NCBI GenBank assembly: GCA_030599175.1
Contig: JAUVON010000098.1
Coordinates: 1-8,562 of the forward strand
Direction of reading: 5' to 3'
Length of the DNA stretch: 8,562 nucleotides
Source of the DNA: Desulfobulbaceae bacterium
GTDB taxonomy: Bacteria > Desulfobacterota > Desulfobulbia > Desulfobulbales > Desulfocapsaceae
A program made the position numbers and the translations under genes. Shown one piece after another: positions 1-6,415 of this stretch. How positions within the stretch are numbered: position 1 is the first letter of the stretch; every line of letters starts with the position of its first letter. The notes under the pieces are model-generated. The model was not told the DNA's origin. It worked only from the letters and a program-made list of their open reading frames with translations, and searched no databases.

Positions 1-63
1 AAAACCTGGGGCTTTTCTTCTGAAAACTTGAAAAAACCAGCACTTGCTCTTAATTATAATCAG

Positions 64-1035
64 TTATACCAGAAAGCGAAATTCCCCCTTGCCTAACAGG
101 TCATGGAGATGCAGCATACCCTCCAGCCTCCCCTTATCATCGGTTATCGGTAGTGCGGTGATTTCATGCTGCTGCATGATACTGAGTGCATCGGCGGCCA
201 TCCGCGTCCCTTTTATGCAGATTGGATCCCTGGTCATCAGTTCAGAAGCTGTGATCCGGTCAAGGGATATTGCCTCCATTACAGCACGGCGGATATCACC
301 ATCTGTCACAATACCAAGCACAAATTTGTCTCCGTCAACCACAAGAACTGCGCCCTTATTCTTCTCATTCAACTCCTTAATTGCCCTGCCGCCACCATCT
401 TCCGGAGAAATTAAAGGAATATCCTCACCTACCAGCATCACCTCGGACACCTTAACCTTCAATCGTTCACCCAAACTCCCCCCCGGATGATTTTGCCGGA
501 AATCTTTCTCCTGAAATTTTTTCCGGTTGAGCAAAACTACGGCAAGAGCGTCTCCCAAAGCCAAGGTTGCAGTTGTACTTGCGGTAGGTGCTAGTCCCAG
601 AGGGCAAGCCTCCTTTGGCACTTTGATATCAAGGATAATATCCGCTGCTTCAGCAAGAAATGAATGCATACCGCCGGTCATGGCGATGATTGTATTTCCC
701 CTTTTTTTCAAACTGGTCAGCAGCCCATTCAACTCACCTGTTTCTCCAGAATAAGAGATCGCAAGGATCACATCACTCTTCATCACCATGCCGAGATCCC
801 CATGCATTGCCTCTACTGGATGAAGAAAAAAAGAAGGCGTCCCGGTACTGTTCAGGGTAGCTGAAATTTTCTGGCCGACAAGTCCGGACTTTCCGATCCC
901 GGTGATCACCAGTCTGCCGTTACATGATTGGACAGATTCGACTGCTTTGACAAATTCATTCCCTATCTTCTCTCGAACTGCCGCCAGTCCCTGCTCTTCA
1001 ACCAGCAGAACTTCCTTTGCTTCTTCTATAGACAT
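64..1035 (-). CDS. kdsD: Arabinose-5-phosphate isomerase (SIS domain plus two CBS domains)
   Basis: Predicted to interconvert D-ribulose 5-phosphate and D-arabinose 5-phosphate, the first committed step towards Kdo, the inner-core sugar of LPS; cytoplasmic. The 323-residue protein is close to the roughly 328 residues of E. coli KdsD. An N-terminal SIS sugar-isomerase domain (about 30-170) carries GIGKSG at 46-51, SYSGETGE at 94-101 and the APTASTTA stretch at 149-156, followed by HPGGSLG at 183-189. Two CBS domains follow, about 195-255 and 262-321, the usual KdsD/GutQ architecture. The ATG start has only a weak ribosome site (GGGAA about 8 bases upstream). It is divergent from metK; its usual partners (kdsC, lptC and others) would lie beyond the left edge and cannot be seen. 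The paralogue GutQ has the same architecture, so the choice of kdsD rests on the diderm context and on there being no sugar-alcohol genes nearby. The 63 bases downstream hold no convincing gene or terminator. Confidence 0.93.
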   Translation of the reverse strand: MSIEEAKEVLLVEEQGLAAVREKIGNEFVKAVESVQSCNGRLVITGIGKSGLVGQKISATLNSTGTPSFFLHPVEAMHGDLGMVMKSDVILAISYSGETGELNGLLTSLKKRGNTIIAMTGGMHSFLAEAADIILDIKVPKEACPLGLAPTASTTATLALGDALAVVLLNRKKFQEKDFRQNHPGGSLGERLKVKVSEVMLVGEDIPLISPEDGGGRAIKELNEKNKGAVLVVDGDKFVLGIVTDGDIRRAVMEAISLDRITASELMTRDPICIKGTRMAADALSIMQQHEITALPITDDKGRLEGMLHLHDLLGKGEFRFLV

Positions 1036-1085
1036 AAAATGTTCCCACGGTTATGCGGATGAATGTTCAGGCCAAAATAATCATC

Positions 1086-1091
1086 TTTATA
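1086..1091 (-). promoter_or_regulatory. Candidate -10 element for kdsD
   Basis: Read on the minus strand this is TATAAA, five of six matches to the sigma70 -10 consensus, about 50 bases before the kdsD ATG. No good -35 lies 16-18 bases further upstream, so the promoter may depend on an activator or may not be real. The 12-bp palindrome at 1121-1132 would sit just upstream of the -35 position, where a regulator could act. Confidence 0.3.
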
Positions 1092-1120
1092 TGCCAGAGT
1101 TTCAGGAATAAGACACTAAC

Positions 1121-1132
1121 CCGACTAGTCGG
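1121..1132. promoter_or_regulatory. Perfect 12-bp palindrome, operator-like
   Basis: CCGACTAGTCGG is fully self-complementary and is followed by an A/T run. A GC-ended 12-bp perfect palindrome in an AT-rich intergenic region suggests a dimeric regulator site; its symmetry resembles many TetR-type operators, but assigning a family is inference. It is about 85 bases upstream of the kdsD start and over 300 from metK, so kdsD is the likelier target. As RNA it would have too small a loop to be a good terminator. Confidence 0.4.
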
Positions 1133-1311
1133 AAAAATTTCAGTCTCGCTGGATAAGTGCCTTGATGCTGATATTAACCAATTGAGTTAAATAGCACTTT
1201 AGTTTTCTTGTTTTTTATTACAGCTTTTATTGAGTAAGGCACTAACTTGTCAACGATTTCAAAGTTTTTCAATATGACAATGTAAATTCCTTCTATTTAC
1301 CCCCTATTTCC

Positions 1312-1339
1312 TTGAATTTCTAGATAAAGTGCGTATGTT
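1312..1339 (+). promoter_or_regulatory. Candidate metK promoter
   Basis: TTGAAT (1312-1317) and TATGTT (1334-1339) are separated by 16 bases; each matches four of six sigma70 consensus positions. It would start transcription near 1346 and give a leader of about 100 bases that contains all the complementary blocks at 1374-1433. Moderate to weak match; other AT-rich hexamers nearby could serve instead. Confidence 0.35.
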
Positions 1340-1373
1340 TTGGTGCGAACATTATTTCGTAAAGCTACTTATA

Positions 1374-1441
1374 CCCCCTCACGAGGGTGCCGAATTCTTA
1401 CCCGTTTACCAGGGTTGTGCTGTCTTTAACCCTTAGTGGAG
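1374..1441 (+). promoter_or_regulatory. Structured metK leader with competing hairpins
   Basis: Five short blocks alternate in complementarity: CCCCCT (1374-1379), AGGGT (1384-1388), ACCC (1400-1403), AGGGTT (1411-1416) and AACCCT (1428-1433). CCCT/AGGG can close a four-base loop at 1380-1383. ACCC can pair with either flanking GGGT. AGGGTT can pair with AACCCT (six pairs, 11-base loop), ending one base before the TAGTGGAG ribosome-site region. Pairing of 1400-1403 with 1412-1415 and pairing of 1411-1416 with 1428-1433 exclude each other. A leader able to switch next to the ribosome site of a SAM synthetase gene suggests translational control, possibly by SAM, but I cannot match it to a known SAM riboswitch class. 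That it folds and regulates is inference. Confidence 0.35.
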
Positions 1442-1447
1442 CTTTTT

Positions 1448-2614
1448 ATGTCAGATTATCTATTTACCTCCGAGTCTGTCTCGGAAGGGCATCCTGATAA
1501 AGTTGCCGATCAGATTTCAGATGCCATTCTTGATGCCATCCTCACCCAGGATCCGGTAGCCAGGGTAGCCTGTGAGACCCTTGTAACCACAGGTATGGCC
1601 ATTATTGCCGGAGAAATCACCACATCCGCCTGGGTTGATATGCCGAAAGTGGTACGTAATACCATAAAAGAGATCGGCTATAACTCCTCAAAGATGGGCT
1701 TTGACTCCCAGTCATGTGCAATTATAACCTCTATCGATAAACAGTCCACAGATATCGCCCAGGGTGTTGATGAGGGGGCAGGAATTGATCTCGACCAGGG
1801 AGCAGGGGATCAGGGCTTGATGTTTGGCTATGCCTGCAATGAGACTGATGTCCTGATGCCTATGCCTATAACTTATGCCCACCAGTTGACCAAACGGCAG
1901 GCTGAAGTGCGTAAAGCCGGGATTCTCCCATGGCTTCGCCCCGATGCTAAAAGCCAGGTGACCATACAATATGTTAATAGCGTTCCCACTTTTATCAACG
2001 CTGTTGTTCTCTCAACCCAGCATGAAGAAAGTGTCAGCTATAAAGACCTCAAAGAAGGAGTCATGGAGGAGATAATCAAGCCGACCATGCCTGCTCATAT
2101 GATAAATGAAAAGACTCAATTCTTTATCAACCCTACCGGACGTTTCGTTATTGGTGGTCCTGTCGGCGACTGTGGTGTAACCGGCAGAAAAATAATTGTC
2201 GATACCTATGGAGGTAAAGGTTCCCATGGTGGTGGAGCCTTTTCCGGTAAAGATCCATCCAAAGTTGATCGCTCCAGTTCCTACTACGGAAGGTATGTTG
2301 CAAAAAATCTCATTGCCGCAGGCCTTGCTGATGAAATCGAGATACAAATTGCATATGCCATTGGTATTTCCCAACCTGTCTCAATTAACGTAAACAGTTT
2401 TGGCACCGGCAAAATCTCCGATGCGGCGATCAAACAACTTATTCTTGACCATTTTGATCTTCGTCCCAAAGCGATTGTCCAGCAACTTGACCTTCTTCGC
2501 CCTATCTACCGCGAGACTGCCTCCTATGGTCATTTTGGACGCGAACTTGAGAACTTCACCTGGGAAAGAACTGATAGGGCCGACATATTGAGAGATGCTG
2601 GAAAAAACAAGTAA
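1448..2614 (+). CDS. metK: S-adenosylmethionine synthetase
   Basis: Makes SAM from methionine and ATP, releasing phosphate and pyrophosphate; cytoplasmic, normally a tetramer. The 388-residue protein matches the usual length (about 384 in E. coli). Signatures are present: GHPDK at 14-18 near the ATP site, the family hexapeptide region [12 protein letters not shown] at 118-129, and the phosphate-loop-like GGGAFSGKD at 261-269. The C-terminal region [12 protein letters not shown] (362-373) is also typical. The ATG at 1448 is chosen because GGAG (1438-1441) sits six bases upstream. An in-frame GTG at 1436 lies inside that ribosome site and would add only four residues (MELF). It is the first gene of a probable operon with ahcY, 35 bases downstream, and is preceded by a possibly regulatory leader. 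Nothing looks truncated or unusual. Confidence 0.97.
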   Translation: MSDYLFTSESVSEGHPDKVADQISDAILDAILTQDPVARVACETLVTTGMAIIAGEITTSAWVDMPKVVRNTIKEIGYNSSKMGFDSQSCAIITSIDKQSTDIAQGVDEGAGIDLDQGAGDQGLMFGYACNETDVLMPMPITYAHQLTKRQAEVRKAGILPWLRPDAKSQVTIQYVNSVPTFINAVVLSTQHEESVSYKDLKEGVMEEIIKPTMPAHMINEKTQFFINPTGRFVIGGPVGDCGVTGRKIIVDTYGGKGSHGGGAFSGKDPSKVDRSSSYYGRYVAKNLIAAGLADEIEIQIAYAIGISQPVSINVNSFGTGKISDAAIKQLILDHFDLRPKAIVQQLDLLRPIYRETASYGHFGRELENFTWERTDRADILRDAGKNK

Positions 2615-2649
2615 ATTCAACCTAAATACAGACTGAGCGGTGCTAATTT

Positions 2650-3948
2650 ATGAGTGATTTAACTACAGATTATAAAGTTGCAGATATATCTCTTGCGGAC
2701 TGGGGACGAAAAGAAATCCAGATCGCAGAAACTGAAATGCCCGGCCTTATGGCCCTGCGCGAAAAATATAAGAATAAGGCACCGCTGAAGGGAGCCCGAA
2801 TCGGCGGATGTCTGCATATGACAATTCAGACTGCCGTTCTTATGGAAACTCTGGTCGACCTTGGAGCTGAGGTTCGCTGGTCCAGCTGTAATATCTTTTC
2901 CACCCAGGACCATGCAGCAGCAGCCATGGCAGTAGCCGGTATTCCTACCTTTGCCTGGAAGGGTGAAACAGAAGAAGAGTTCTGGTGGTGTATCGACCAG
3001 ACCATTTTCGGCCCGAACGACTGGCACCCCAATATGGTACTTGACGATGGCGGCGACCTGACCCTTGTTTTGCACGAGAAATATACTGAAGAATTAAAAA
3101 ATATCCGTGGTATCAGTGAAGAAACTACCACAGGGGTTCATCGACTGGCAGAAATGGCGGCTGATGGGACTCTTCAAGCCCCGGCTTTTAATGTTAACGA
3201 TTCCGTCACAAAGTCTAAATTTGATAATCTGTACGGCTGTCGCGAATCCTTGATAGACGGCATTAAAAGAGCAACCGACGTGATGATTGCCGGCAAGAAT
3301 TGCGTGGTTGTCGGCTATGGGGATGTGGGCAAAGGGTGCGCTCAAGCCCTCCGTGGCATGGGGGCGACCGTTTTTATAACTGAGATTGATCCTATCTGTG
3401 CCCTGCAGGCGGCTATGGAAGGGTATAAGGTGGTAACAATGGAGGAGATAGCATCTGTCGGCAATATCTTTGTAACCTGCACAGGCAATCTCAATGTAAT
3501 CACCAGGAGCCATATGGATCTGATGCCAAACGAGGCCATTGTCTGCAATATAGGTCATTTTGATTCAGAGATCGATATTGCCGGATTAAAAGATCTGGAG
3601 TGGGATAATATTAAGCCCCAGGTTGATCATGTCATTTTCCCTGATGGAAAGAAAATTATTGTCCTTGCGGAAGGTCGGCTTGTCAATCTTGGATGTGCCA
3701 CAGGTCATCCAAGCTTTGTAATGAGCAGTTCCTTTACCAACCAGGTACTGGCACAGATAGAGTTGTGGAATAACCCTTCCAAGTATGAGAACAAGGTCTA
3801 TTTCCTACCCAAAGAGCTCGATGAAATGGTTGCCAGACTCCATCTGAAAAACATTGGCGTCAACCTCACAGAACTGACCCGGGAGCAGGCTGATTATATC
3901 GGTGTGCCGGTTAAAGGCCCATATAAGCCTGATTATTATAGATACTAA
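2650..3948 (+). CDS. ahcY: Adenosylhomocysteinase (S-adenosyl-L-homocysteine hydrolase)
   Basis: Reversibly splits S-adenosylhomocysteine, the inhibitory by-product of SAM-dependent methylation, into adenosine and homocysteine with a tightly bound NAD; cytoplasmic. The 432-residue protein shows [15 protein letters not shown] at 78-92, the [11 protein letters not shown] substrate segment near 156-166, and [11 protein letters not shown] at 183-193 with the expected catalytic Lys188 and Asp192. The NAD-binding GYGDVGKG is at 222-229, and the C-terminal KPDYYRY tail reaches into the neighbouring subunit's cofactor site in known structures. At 432 residues it is of the compact form, like the animal enzymes, without the roughly 40-residue insertion of many bacterial ones. 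It starts 35 bases after metK with only a weak ribosome site (GCGGTG-like). The pairing with metK gives SAM supply and SAH removal in one transcript. Confidence 0.97.
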   Translation: MSDLTTDYKVADISLADWGRKEIQIAETEMPGLMALREKYKNKAPLKGARIGGCLHMTIQTAVLMETLVDLGAEVRWSSCNIFSTQDHAAAAMAVAGIPTFAWKGETEEEFWWCIDQTIFGPNDWHPNMVLDDGGDLTLVLHEKYTEELKNIRGISEETTTGVHRLAEMAADGTLQAPAFNVNDSVTKSKFDNLYGCRESLIDGIKRATDVMIAGKNCVVVGYGDVGKGCAQALRGMGATVFITEIDPICALQAAMEGYKVVTMEEIASVGNIFVTCTGNLNVITRSHMDLMPNEAIVCNIGHFDSEIDIAGLKDLEWDNIKPQVDHVIFPDGKKIIVLAEGRLVNLGCATGHPSFVMSSSFTNQVLAQIELWNNPSKYENKVYFLPKELDEMVARLHLKNIGVNLTELTREQADYIGVPVKGPYKPDYYRY

Positions 3949-3962
3949 GTAATCAGGTGAAT

Positions 3963-4045
3963 AGACTGTTAGGCTGTTAGGCTGTTAGGAAGACAGTGAA
4001 TGAAGAGATTATGTCGCTCCTCCTCCCCTAACAGGCTAACAGTCT
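3963..4045. repeat. Inverted repeat with tandem 8-bp units between convergent genes
   Basis: The left arm has AGA followed by three perfect tandem copies of CTGTTAGG (3966-3989). The right arm (4027-4045) is CCTAACAG, GCTAACAG, TCT. The 19-base left segment 3963-3981 is the reverse complement of 4027-4045 with one mismatch, around a 45-base centre. Because the left arm has three units and the right two, the arms can pair in more than one register. It lies just after ahcY and before the end of birA, which converge. No T-run follows on either strand, so it is not a standard terminator, although it could still slow or stop transcripts. A small palindromic dispersed element is another possibility. 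No transposase or clear target duplication was seen. Confidence 0.75.
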
Positions 4046-4054
4046 AATGCCTGT

Positions 4055-4807
4055 CTACCTGCTTTTCGCCAACCTCACATCTCCGGAAAGAACACCATGT
4101 TCAACACCATCTTCATCTCGTAAAAACAGCCTGCCTTCACTATCCGGCCCCAATGCGATCCCTCTTATAATAGTGCCGTCATACCCCACACACTCCATCC
4201 ACCGCCCAAAGAGATAGTCTCTTTTTCGCCAACGATTCAGAATTCCAGTGAAACCGGCAGTAGAAAATTCATCCAGTTCAGCCAGCAACTGATCTCGCAC
4301 CTTTGCAAACACCTCTCTGATTGTATAATTCTTCCCCGTTTCCATGAAAAATGAGGTGGCAATAGTCCCTAGTTCCTCCGGGAAGTCTTCAGGATTCGAA
4401 TTGATATTCAGGCCGATGCCGATCACAGCATACATTTCCTGATTATCCATCATCACAGGCGATGATTCGGTTAAAATGCCGCCGCATTTTCGCCCCTTTA
4501 AATAGATATCATTGGGCCACTTCAGCATGCACCTTTTTCCAGTCACCTCTTCTACTACCCTTGCCACAGCGACTCCGGTCACCAGTGTGATCCGGGCATA
4601 ATTTTCTATATCAATTTCAGGACGAACAATGATGGAGCAGTAGAGTCCCTTTCCGGGTATGGATTCCCATACCTTTCCCAACCTGCCCCGCCCTCCGGTC
4701 TGCATAGCCGCCAAAACCGCGGTTCCATGTGGCTCACCTTTTTCAGCAAGTTCTTTGGCAAGGCGATTAGTGGAATCTGTCGATTCCAGGAAGTGTATAG
4801 GATACAT
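4055..4807 (-). CDS. birA: Biotin-[acetyl-CoA-carboxylase] ligase, monofunctional type
   Basis: Activates biotin with ATP and attaches it to the lysine of biotin carrier proteins such as acetyl-CoA carboxylase AccB; cytoplasmic. The 250-residue protein begins directly with the catalytic domain: ESTDSTNRLAKE at 8-19 (biotin site), the QTGGRGRLGKVW biotinyl-AMP loop at 36-47, KWPNDIYLKGRKCGGIL at 96-112, and GIGLNIN at 130-136. The small C-terminal domain ends in SGDVRL at 241-246. There is no N-terminal helix-turn-helix domain, so unlike E. coli BirA it should not repress biotin genes by DNA binding. The ATG at 4807 is preferred with AAGG nine bases upstream; a GTG at 4813 would add two residues but has the purine run too close. 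It lies only 23 bases past the dsr terminator, so its own promoter must overlap that region or it depends on read-through. Confidence 0.93.
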   Translation of the reverse strand: MYPIHFLESTDSTNRLAKELAEKGEPHGTAVLAAMQTGGRGRLGKVWESIPGKGLYCSIIVRPEIDIENYARITLVTGVAVARVVEEVTGKRCMLKWPNDIYLKGRKCGGILTESSPVMMDNQEMYAVIGIGLNINSNPEDFPEELGTIATSFFMETGKNYTIREVFAKVRDQLLAELDEFSTAGFTGILNRWRKRDYLFGRWMECVGYDGTIIRGIALGPDSEGRLFLRDEDGVEHGVLSGDVRLAKSR

Positions 4808-4830
4808 ACTCACTACCTTTGATGGCGTCG

Positions 4831-4870
4831 TAAAAAAAAAGGGGTGCTGAGATAAATCCCGACACCCCTT
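4831..4870 (-). terminator. Intrinsic terminator after dsrD
   Basis: On the minus strand AAGGGGTG (4870-4863) pairs perfectly with CACCCCTT (4846-4839) over eight bases; the 16-base inner part is partly pairable. A run of nine T follows (4840-4832). This is a textbook Rho-independent terminator 38 bases after the dsrD stop, and it closes the dsrABD transcript before birA. The mirrored A-run means it would not work well in the plus direction. Confidence 0.9.
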
Positions 4871-4908
4871 ACACTATACTGCAGCTGTTAGAACAACATA
4901 TTTGCCAG

Positions 4909-5142
4909 CTATGCACCTTCCTCGTTCTGAATGCGACCAGGAATTGCATACATGGTAGTTGATCCGGAAGACCAGAACATCAGTCGTCCGTCCCTTACCA
5001 TCTCATTTGCCACGTTTTTAATAACACGTGGTTTTGAGTCAGGATCACATTTATAAAAATCCTTGATATACAGCTGCGGCTTAGGAGATTTTGTAGCTTT
5101 CTCCTCAATGGCATCTTTTAATTCTTCTTTACTCAAGGCCAT
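4909..5142 (-). CDS. dsrD: DsrD, activator of dissimilatory sulfite reductase
   Basis: A small cytoplasmic winged-helix protein found with reductive-type DsrAB; published work describes it as an allosteric activator that speeds sulfite reduction rather than a DNA-binding regulator. The 77-residue product is the expected size (about 78 in Desulfovibrio). It has an N-terminal charged helix, the conserved IKDFYKCDPDSKPRVIKNVANEMV helical region (given here in outline, residues about 26-49), then the wing with the family hallmark WSSGSTTMY near 57-65. The ATG at 5142 is chosen because AGGAG (5154-5150) lies seven bases upstream. The open frame runs on to a TTG at 5181 and an ATG at 5178, but these have no ribosome site and would add 12-13 residues not seen in the family. 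It is the third gene of dsrABD, 94 bases after dsrB, and ends with a GA-rich acidic tail followed by the terminator. Confidence 0.95.
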   Translation of the reverse strand: MALSKEELKDAIEEKATKSPKPQLYIKDFYKCDPDSKPRVIKNVANEMVRDGRLMFWSSGSTTMYAIPGRIQNEEGA

Positions 5143-5187
5143 AACATTACTCCTGGTAATAGGTTTAGAAGAAAGCATCAAATGCGA

Positions 5188-5214
5188 ACCGGATCCAATT
5201 ATATTGAACCCGGT
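5188..5214 (-). promoter_or_regulatory. Strong hairpin in the dsrB-dsrD spacer
   Basis: In the transcript, ACCGGGTTCAAT folds back on ATTGGATCCGGT with 12 consecutive pairs (two of them G-U) around a three-base ATA loop. It begins 22 bases after the dsrB stop and ends 45 bases before the dsrD ATG. No T-run follows, so it should not act as a standard terminator. Its position suggests a 3'-end stabiliser or processing site that lets dsrAB and dsrD reach different levels. That role is inference; the pairing is directly visible. Confidence 0.55.
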
Positions 5215-5236
5215 CTTAAAACATCACCTTGACTTA

Positions 5237-6364
5237 CTATTTGACATGACTGGTATACTTAAACTGTGTGGTAGTACGCCAGGTATCATATGCGAGACGA
5301 TAGTCATCGATGCTCTTATCGGTAAAAGGAATGTCGCATCTCTCAAAGAACATTTCCCAGCCAATTCTCTCAGCCCATTCACCAACACGCTCATATTTTC
5401 TGGCACCTGCTGCATATGCTTCAAGAATCTTCTTGACGGCTTCAACAGTCTCAGGCCAGCGTGGAGTAGTGTTTGGCAGGAATGGAATAACGAGCTTGGA
5501 AAATTTAGGAGCAGACCTTGAGTTGGACACCTTGCCGCCAACGAGAATAGCAATACCGTCACCTTCAGGATCAGCGAGGGGCATTGCAGGACACATGGTA
5601 TAACAGTTACCACAGAACATACAGCGGGCAACAGTCACCTTTACGGTCTTGATCTCTTTACCGTCCACTTCAGTTTTGGCCGGTTTAACAGCTCCCAGAG
5701 GACAGGAGGCGATCGCCAGAGGAAGCTCACATACGCCGGTAATGCGGGTATGATCGATCATCGGCGGCTTACGATGTACACCGAGAATGGCTATATCAGA
5801 GGCATGTACAGCACCACACATGTTAAGGCAACATGCCAGGGCAATACGAACCTGTGCCGGCAGCTTGTGGGCTATGAAGTGATCAAACAACTCATCCATT
5901 ACTGCTTTAACAACACCTGAAGCATCCGTTGCCGGGGTGTGACAGTGTACCCAGCCCTGAGTATGAACAATATTTGTTACACCGGCGCCGGTACCACCTA
6001 CTGGAAAGCTGGTTTTATGGCTTGCCAGGGTATCAAGCAGAGGTTGAACCTTATCCTTGGAATCAACCATAAATTCAATATTATTCCGGGTGGTGAAGCG
6101 CAGAAAACCATCACAATGCTTATCGGCGATATCACACACTTCACGAATATATTCGACGGATACCAGGCGGGCAGCACCGACACGAATTGAATAAACCTCA
6201 TCACCAGTCTCTGATTTATGCATCAAAACGCCAGGCTGAATGATCTCATGCCACAACCACTTCCCTTTGTTCTCCTTGATGACCGGCGGAAAAAACTGCT
6301 CATAGTGCGGTGGACCAAGATCTGATATCCTGCCTTCCATTGGTTTTTCGGGATTATAGCCCAT
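5237..6364 (-). CDS. dsrB: Dissimilatory sulfite reductase beta subunit
   Basis: Catalytic partner of DsrA in the cytoplasmic alpha2beta2 sulfite reductase, which reduces sulfite by taking electrons through [4Fe-4S] clusters and handing sulfur to DsrC. The 375 residues compare with about 381 in Desulfovibrio vulgaris. Cys141 followed by Cys178, Cys179 and Cys183 (motif ACCLNMCG) are the siroheme-linked cluster ligands. Cys221 (SCPLG) with Cys248, Cys251 and Cys254 ([14 protein letters not shown]) form the ferredoxin-type cluster. From memory of the D. vulgaris structure these sit at a constant offset of 10, so both cluster sites look complete. In that enzyme the active siroheme is the one bound mainly by this subunit. 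The ATG has AAGGAG (6377-6372) seven bases upstream. It follows dsrA by 51 bases on the same transcript. Together with dsrD this points to the reductive (sulfate/sulfite-reducing or disproportionating) type. Confidence 0.97.
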   Translation of the reverse strand: MGYNPEKPMEGRISDLGPPHYEQFFPPVIKENKGKWLWHEIIQPGVLMHKSETGDEVYSIRVGAARLVSVEYIREVCDIADKHCDGFLRFTTRNNIEFMVDSKDKVQPLLDTLASHKTSFPVGGTGAGVTNIVHTQGWVHCHTPATDASGVVKAVMDELFDHFIAHKLPAQVRIALACCLNMCGAVHASDIAILGVHRKPPMIDHTRITGVCELPLAIASCPLGAVKPAKTEVDGKEIKTVKVTVARCMFCGNCYTMCPAMPLADPEGDGIAILVGGKVSNSRSAPKFSKLVIPFLPNTTPRWPETVEAVKKILEAYAAGARKYERVGEWAERIGWEMFFERCDIPFTDKSIDDYRLAYDTWRTTTQFKYTSHVK

Positions 6365-6415
6365 GGTAAATCTCCTTATCTCTAAAATGAATTTTCAACT
6401 CAAATCAAACCAGCA

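Larger units (their letters stand above)
1036..1447. other. Divergent kdsD-metK intergenic region
   Basis: This 412-base gap has no plausible gene; the short open frames crossing it have no recognisable product. From left to right it holds a TATAAA-like -10 for kdsD, a perfect 12-bp palindrome, a pair of TAAGRCACTAAC direct repeats (1109-1120 and 1235-1246, 11 of 12 identical), an AT-rich stretch with an inverted TTGTCA/TGACAA pair (1247-1252 and 1275-1280), a candidate metK promoter and a structured metK leader. It is long for a simple divergent promoter pair, and the repeats suggest regulatory content, but none of the sites matches a named motif I can be sure of. Confidence 0.6.

Noticed and set aside
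1..63. Terminator or gene end downstream of kdsD
   Set aside because: Only a three-to-four-pair AGC/GCT stem before a T-run is visible on the minus strand, too weak to call; no coding remnant was recognised in the 63 bases.
92..99. CCTAACAG inside kdsD as a further copy of the ahcY-birA repeat unit
   Set aside because: A single 8-mer within coding sequence, with no tandem or inverted partner; chance is sufficient.
1374..1447. Match to the SAM/SAH riboswitch, in which a GGAGC near the metK start pairs with an upstream loop
   Set aside because: TGGAGC is present at the ribosome site, but no GCTCC-type partner or the family's first stem is found upstream; the resemblance is explained by a normal ribosome site. 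SAM-II and SAH-class conserved blocks were also not found.
1436..1447. GTG at 1436 as the metK start
   Set aside because: It overlaps the GGAG ribosome site used by the ATG at 1448, and the four added residues are not part of the family N-terminus.
2012..2374. Minus-strand open frame of 120 codons within metK, and similar frames opposite ahcY, dsrA and dsrB
   Set aside because: They mirror the codon pattern of strongly supported genes, lack ribosome sites and show no recognisable protein features.
3963..4045. The inverted repeat as an ordinary bidirectional Rho-independent terminator
   Set aside because: Neither strand has a T-run after the stem, and the 45-base centre is much longer than a typical terminator loop.
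5143..5181. Longer DsrD starting at TTG 5181 or ATG 5178
   Set aside because: No ribosome site precedes these codons, whereas the ATG at 5142 has AGGAG at ideal spacing and yields the family length.
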